Assembly (NCBI GenBank): GCA_019914995.1
Contig: CM034137.1
Coordinates: 1,922,001-1,986,000, forward strand
Direction of reading: 5' to 3'
Origin: Acanthochlamys bracteata
Taxonomy: Eukaryota > Streptophyta > Magnoliopsida > Pandanales > Velloziaceae
Length of the DNA: 64,000 nucleotides
This document shows positions 61,384 to 64,000 of this stretch, piece after piece (position 1 is the stretch's first letter; every line of letters begins with the position of its first letter). The notes beneath the pieces are model-generated. The model saw nothing but the letters and a program-made list of their open reading frames with translations. It searched no databases and was not told where the DNA came from. The position numbers and the translations under genes were made by a program.

Positions 61384-64000
61384 CAGTGATTATCTTCAGT
61401 TCGAGAGTGGATACTCAGTGGAGACATTAGTAGAAGGGAACAAGCTTGGTAGTATTCGAGTCTCACCACAAGGACAGCTTGTTGTAGTGGATGCTGAGAA
61501 TAGCAATATTGTTTGGATCAGTCCCCCATTATCTCAGTGTAGGTATCCAAGTGTTGGTTTCTTGTTTCCATTTATATGTTGGTTATCTTCTTAATGTCTT
61601 CAAATGATTTACTTAATGTTGGTACTTAGTGATTCATGATTGAAGGACATTGTTGCAGGTGAGGGCATATATAATGTAGCTTCTGGATAAGTGCGCAAGC
61701 TAATGTAGTTAATAAAATAGAACTGTAACAATATTTTTCCTGGACTACATTGTTTGTTGGATGTCTAGTGGAGATGTGCAACCTGTTTGATCCCTTGACT
61801 GAACTTGTATGGTTGGTCTAACAATCTGAGTGCATCCTTTTTTTCCCATAAGTGCATTACCTGGCAAGGTTCGAATCTGCATTTTCCTTCTGGTATAATG
61901 TCTTCTGATCTTGAGATGTTGTGAGTTCATGAATGGACTTTATAGTTGTTTTTGACACTGAGTTTTATGAGGAATTTTACCGTTAGCAGGACTAGATTGG
62001 TTGCTCGGTCATTTCAAGGATATTCAGGGCATGTTGATGGTAAACCAAGTGATGCTCATTTTAGCCGTCCAAAGGGTGTCTTCATGGATGACAAGGGAAT
62101 GTTTATGCCTCTTACATATCGAATCTTGCTATTAGAAATATACGAGGATAAGATGAGAAACAACAATTTGACTTGAGGTGGCTTAGTGTAGGATCTTTTC
62201 CAGGGAAAGTAAGAGTCAATTCTTGAATAATTTTTCTAAAGGAGTGACTACAATTGCCGGAAGGAAGTCAAATGTTGCAGGCTACAGGGATGGACCTAGT
62301 GAAGATGCAAAGTTCTCTACGGATTTTGACGTGGCATATGTTAAAAGTACCTACCTGTTCTTCATTAGTCATTGACAAAGGAAATGCTGTCCGCCATATT
62401 TCTCTTCAGCAGGAGGATTGCGACTATCAGAATAATTCCATTTCAGTCTCAGGTAATATGAATCATGCCTTATCATCGCTAAAGATACTTACCTGGGTAT
62501 TGACTACCAATTTCTTTCCTCTTATTTGATTGCTTTTTTTAATTATGTAAGAGATCTTTCCTTAAGTCATTGCATGTACACCTCGTTACTTGTGCAATTA
62601 ACTGCACCTCGAATAGATCAATTTATCCTCTAATGATCGTCTTCGACTTTCTAGACTACTTAGTATCTGTTTTCAATTGGTAGTGAGCATTGAGGGCCAC
62701 TACTATGCAAGAGGCATGGTAGAGAAATCACATCTGTTTATCTTTCAAACGATCTCTTTGCATCGTTAGTACCATCCATGCTGGCTTACCTGTTTGATAT
62801 AATTTTATGTACGAATTCTTTGCCTCAGTTTAAGTACTTCCTGGTGTTCTTTTTGTGTGCTTATTTAGCGATTCTGTAAAATTTGTGTTTTAAACACTTG
62901 CATAGTGCGTACTTCGTCCATCTTGCAGATATCTTCATCGTAGTTTGTGTTGTTTTGGCTGGTTATGCATCTTGCTTGATTCATCTAGGTTTTGGGGCTT
63001 CCTTTTTCTTGAAGCTATTACATCTTCTTGTAGCCACTAAGGGCATGTCTCAATTGCAAGAAACTTCACTTTCTTCCTCTAGATTTTGAGTTGAGCTACT
63101 TTACATGTTTCAGTTATCACTCCTAATTCTTTTTTCACTTTCATATCAAACTTCATTTTTACTAAATTTAACTGCAAATTTATTCACGTGTTTTAATTAT
63201 CATTCTGAAATTTACTTCCACCGAATTCTATTTCTCACGGAACTTCATTTTGATGAATTTCATTTTCGCAAAACTCACTTTCATGTAATTTAAATATGTC
63301 CTAAGCTTGTTAGTACAATTTAGAGATGGATGGACAAGTTACCGTTGGAGCTAATAAAATACTGGTATACATCCTCTTTAGGCTAATCAGAAGGAAGTCT
63401 GACAAATGAGGCAAGAAAATGTCATACAAGAGAAGCAAAAACTAGTAGAGAAACTTAAAGAGGGCAATGTGGTTGGCTGGCCACCTCTTCACTAATTTCA
63501 TTAAATTTGGTATTGAAGCACTTGGCTGTGCCTTTCTTAATTTCATTCCTCAAACTTTCAGATTTGGAAAGGGCTCCAAGCAAGGCTTGACACTGTTGAT
63601 GAACTTGTGATGCCCTAGGACAAGGAAAGAATCGGGATGCCTGATGACAAGGAGCCCTCAGCAGTGCAGAAGCAACAAAGTCTCCATCTATGCCTGACAA
63701 TTTACATGTTCCAAATACTAGCAGTGACAAATCACAGATCAAGTCCCGGAAGACAAGCAAAATATCCATGTCAAGGGACGGTTCAGCATCTAGCAAGCAT
63801 AGAGCTTTGAGAAAGCAAGAATATGCAGAATGTATGGCTCCTGGGAGTCTTCTCAGCTCAATTCAAAGAGCCAGAAGGAACGCATGAGGCAAAGCATCGT
63901 GATAAAACTGGAGAAGTCAGCTACAGCGCAATTGGGTCATACCGGAAATCTGCAGAATGAAATCAGGAGATTACGGCGATTCAAAGTTTGATCATTACCA
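61384..64000 (+). pseudogene. Decayed NHL-repeat domain protein gene, running off the window
   Basis: Pieces of a plant NHL-repeat (beta-propeller) protein occur in order. The first is DYLQFESGYSVETLVEGNKL and RVSPQGQLVVVDAENSNIVW at about 61384-61540. RLVARSFQGYSGHVDGKPSD and FSRPKGVFMDDKG follow at about 61990-62100, and then VTTIAGRKSN-VAGYRDGPSE with DAKFSTDFDVAYV at about 62245-62340. Next are LVIDKGNAVRHISLQQEDCD (62375 on) and a C-terminal tail (SASSKHRALRKQEYAE) at about 63770-63830. Neighbouring pieces are in different frames: VYASYISNLAIRNI is found only by shifting frame at 62101, and the Leu-Val-Ile strand is shifted relative to the block before it. Several repeats of the propeller are missing. 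The family has roles in signalling or trafficking that are poorly defined. The right end lies outside the window. Confidence 0.8.
63038..63305. mobile_element. Possible MITE inside the NHL relic
   Basis: A T-rich block with repeated ATTTTCATTTTCAC-like words begins AAGGGCATGTCTC and ends ACATATGTCCTAAGCTT-like text (ATGTCCTAAGCTT at 63296 on), so the ends are loosely inverted (AAGGGCATGT against TTAGGACATA). It separates recognisable NHL pieces. Confidence 0.35.

Overview
This 64 kb window is nuclear DNA of a flowering plant, almost certainly a eudicot. The genes have many GT-AG introns, the intergenic DNA is very AT-rich, the protein families are plant-specific, and short TIR transposons are frequent. 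I cannot name the species. No rRNA, tRNA, CRISPR or bacterial-type operon was seen. Gene models were built by hand from splice-site phase and family similarity.

Layout. (1) 3-5268 (+): peroxisomal-type citrate synthase, 13 exons visible, N-terminus outside the window. (2) 6119-7381 (-): NIP-type aquaporin, 5 exons. (3) 7.4-11.7 kb: AT-rich spacer with a divergent ~110 bp repeat pair. (4) 11734-16413 (+): FYVE + SYLF endosomal protein (CFS1-like) with four 13-residue repeats and a PIF/Harbinger-like MITE in its last intron. (5) 17498-20916 (-): BES1/BZR1-family transcription factor. (6) 21-32.6 kb: transposon-rich spacer holding two small secreted-peptide precursors, at 26470 (+) and 31257 (-), and a CACTA-type transposon end at 30879. 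(7) 32666-35245: a 2.6 kb TIR element carrying a decayed copy of a cwf21-domain splicing-factor gene plus degenerate tandem repeats. (8) 36214-37058: hAT-like MITE with an 8 bp target-site duplication. (9) 39281-42387 (+): class II trehalose-6-phosphate synthase pseudogene that has lost most of its core. (10) 43947-47338 (-): SR splicing factor with phase-symmetric, partly duplicated RS-domain exons. (11) 48174-51118 (-): SWIM zinc-finger protein related to MULE transposases. (12) 52-56 kb: repeat-rich spacer with relatives of the hAT-like MITE. (13) 56332-59.3 kb (-): DUF641 (UNE1/GIL1-like) protein with a 1.4 kb leader intron. (14) 61384-64000 (+): decayed NHL-repeat protein gene running off the window.

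The genes do not form a pathway; this is ordinary plant gene order. The most notable points are the TIR element with captured cwf21 gene sequence, the two peptide-hormone-like precursors 5 kb apart, the modular symmetric exons of the SR gene, the in-frame minisatellite in the FYVE/SYLF gene, and two independent pseudogenes on the right-hand side.
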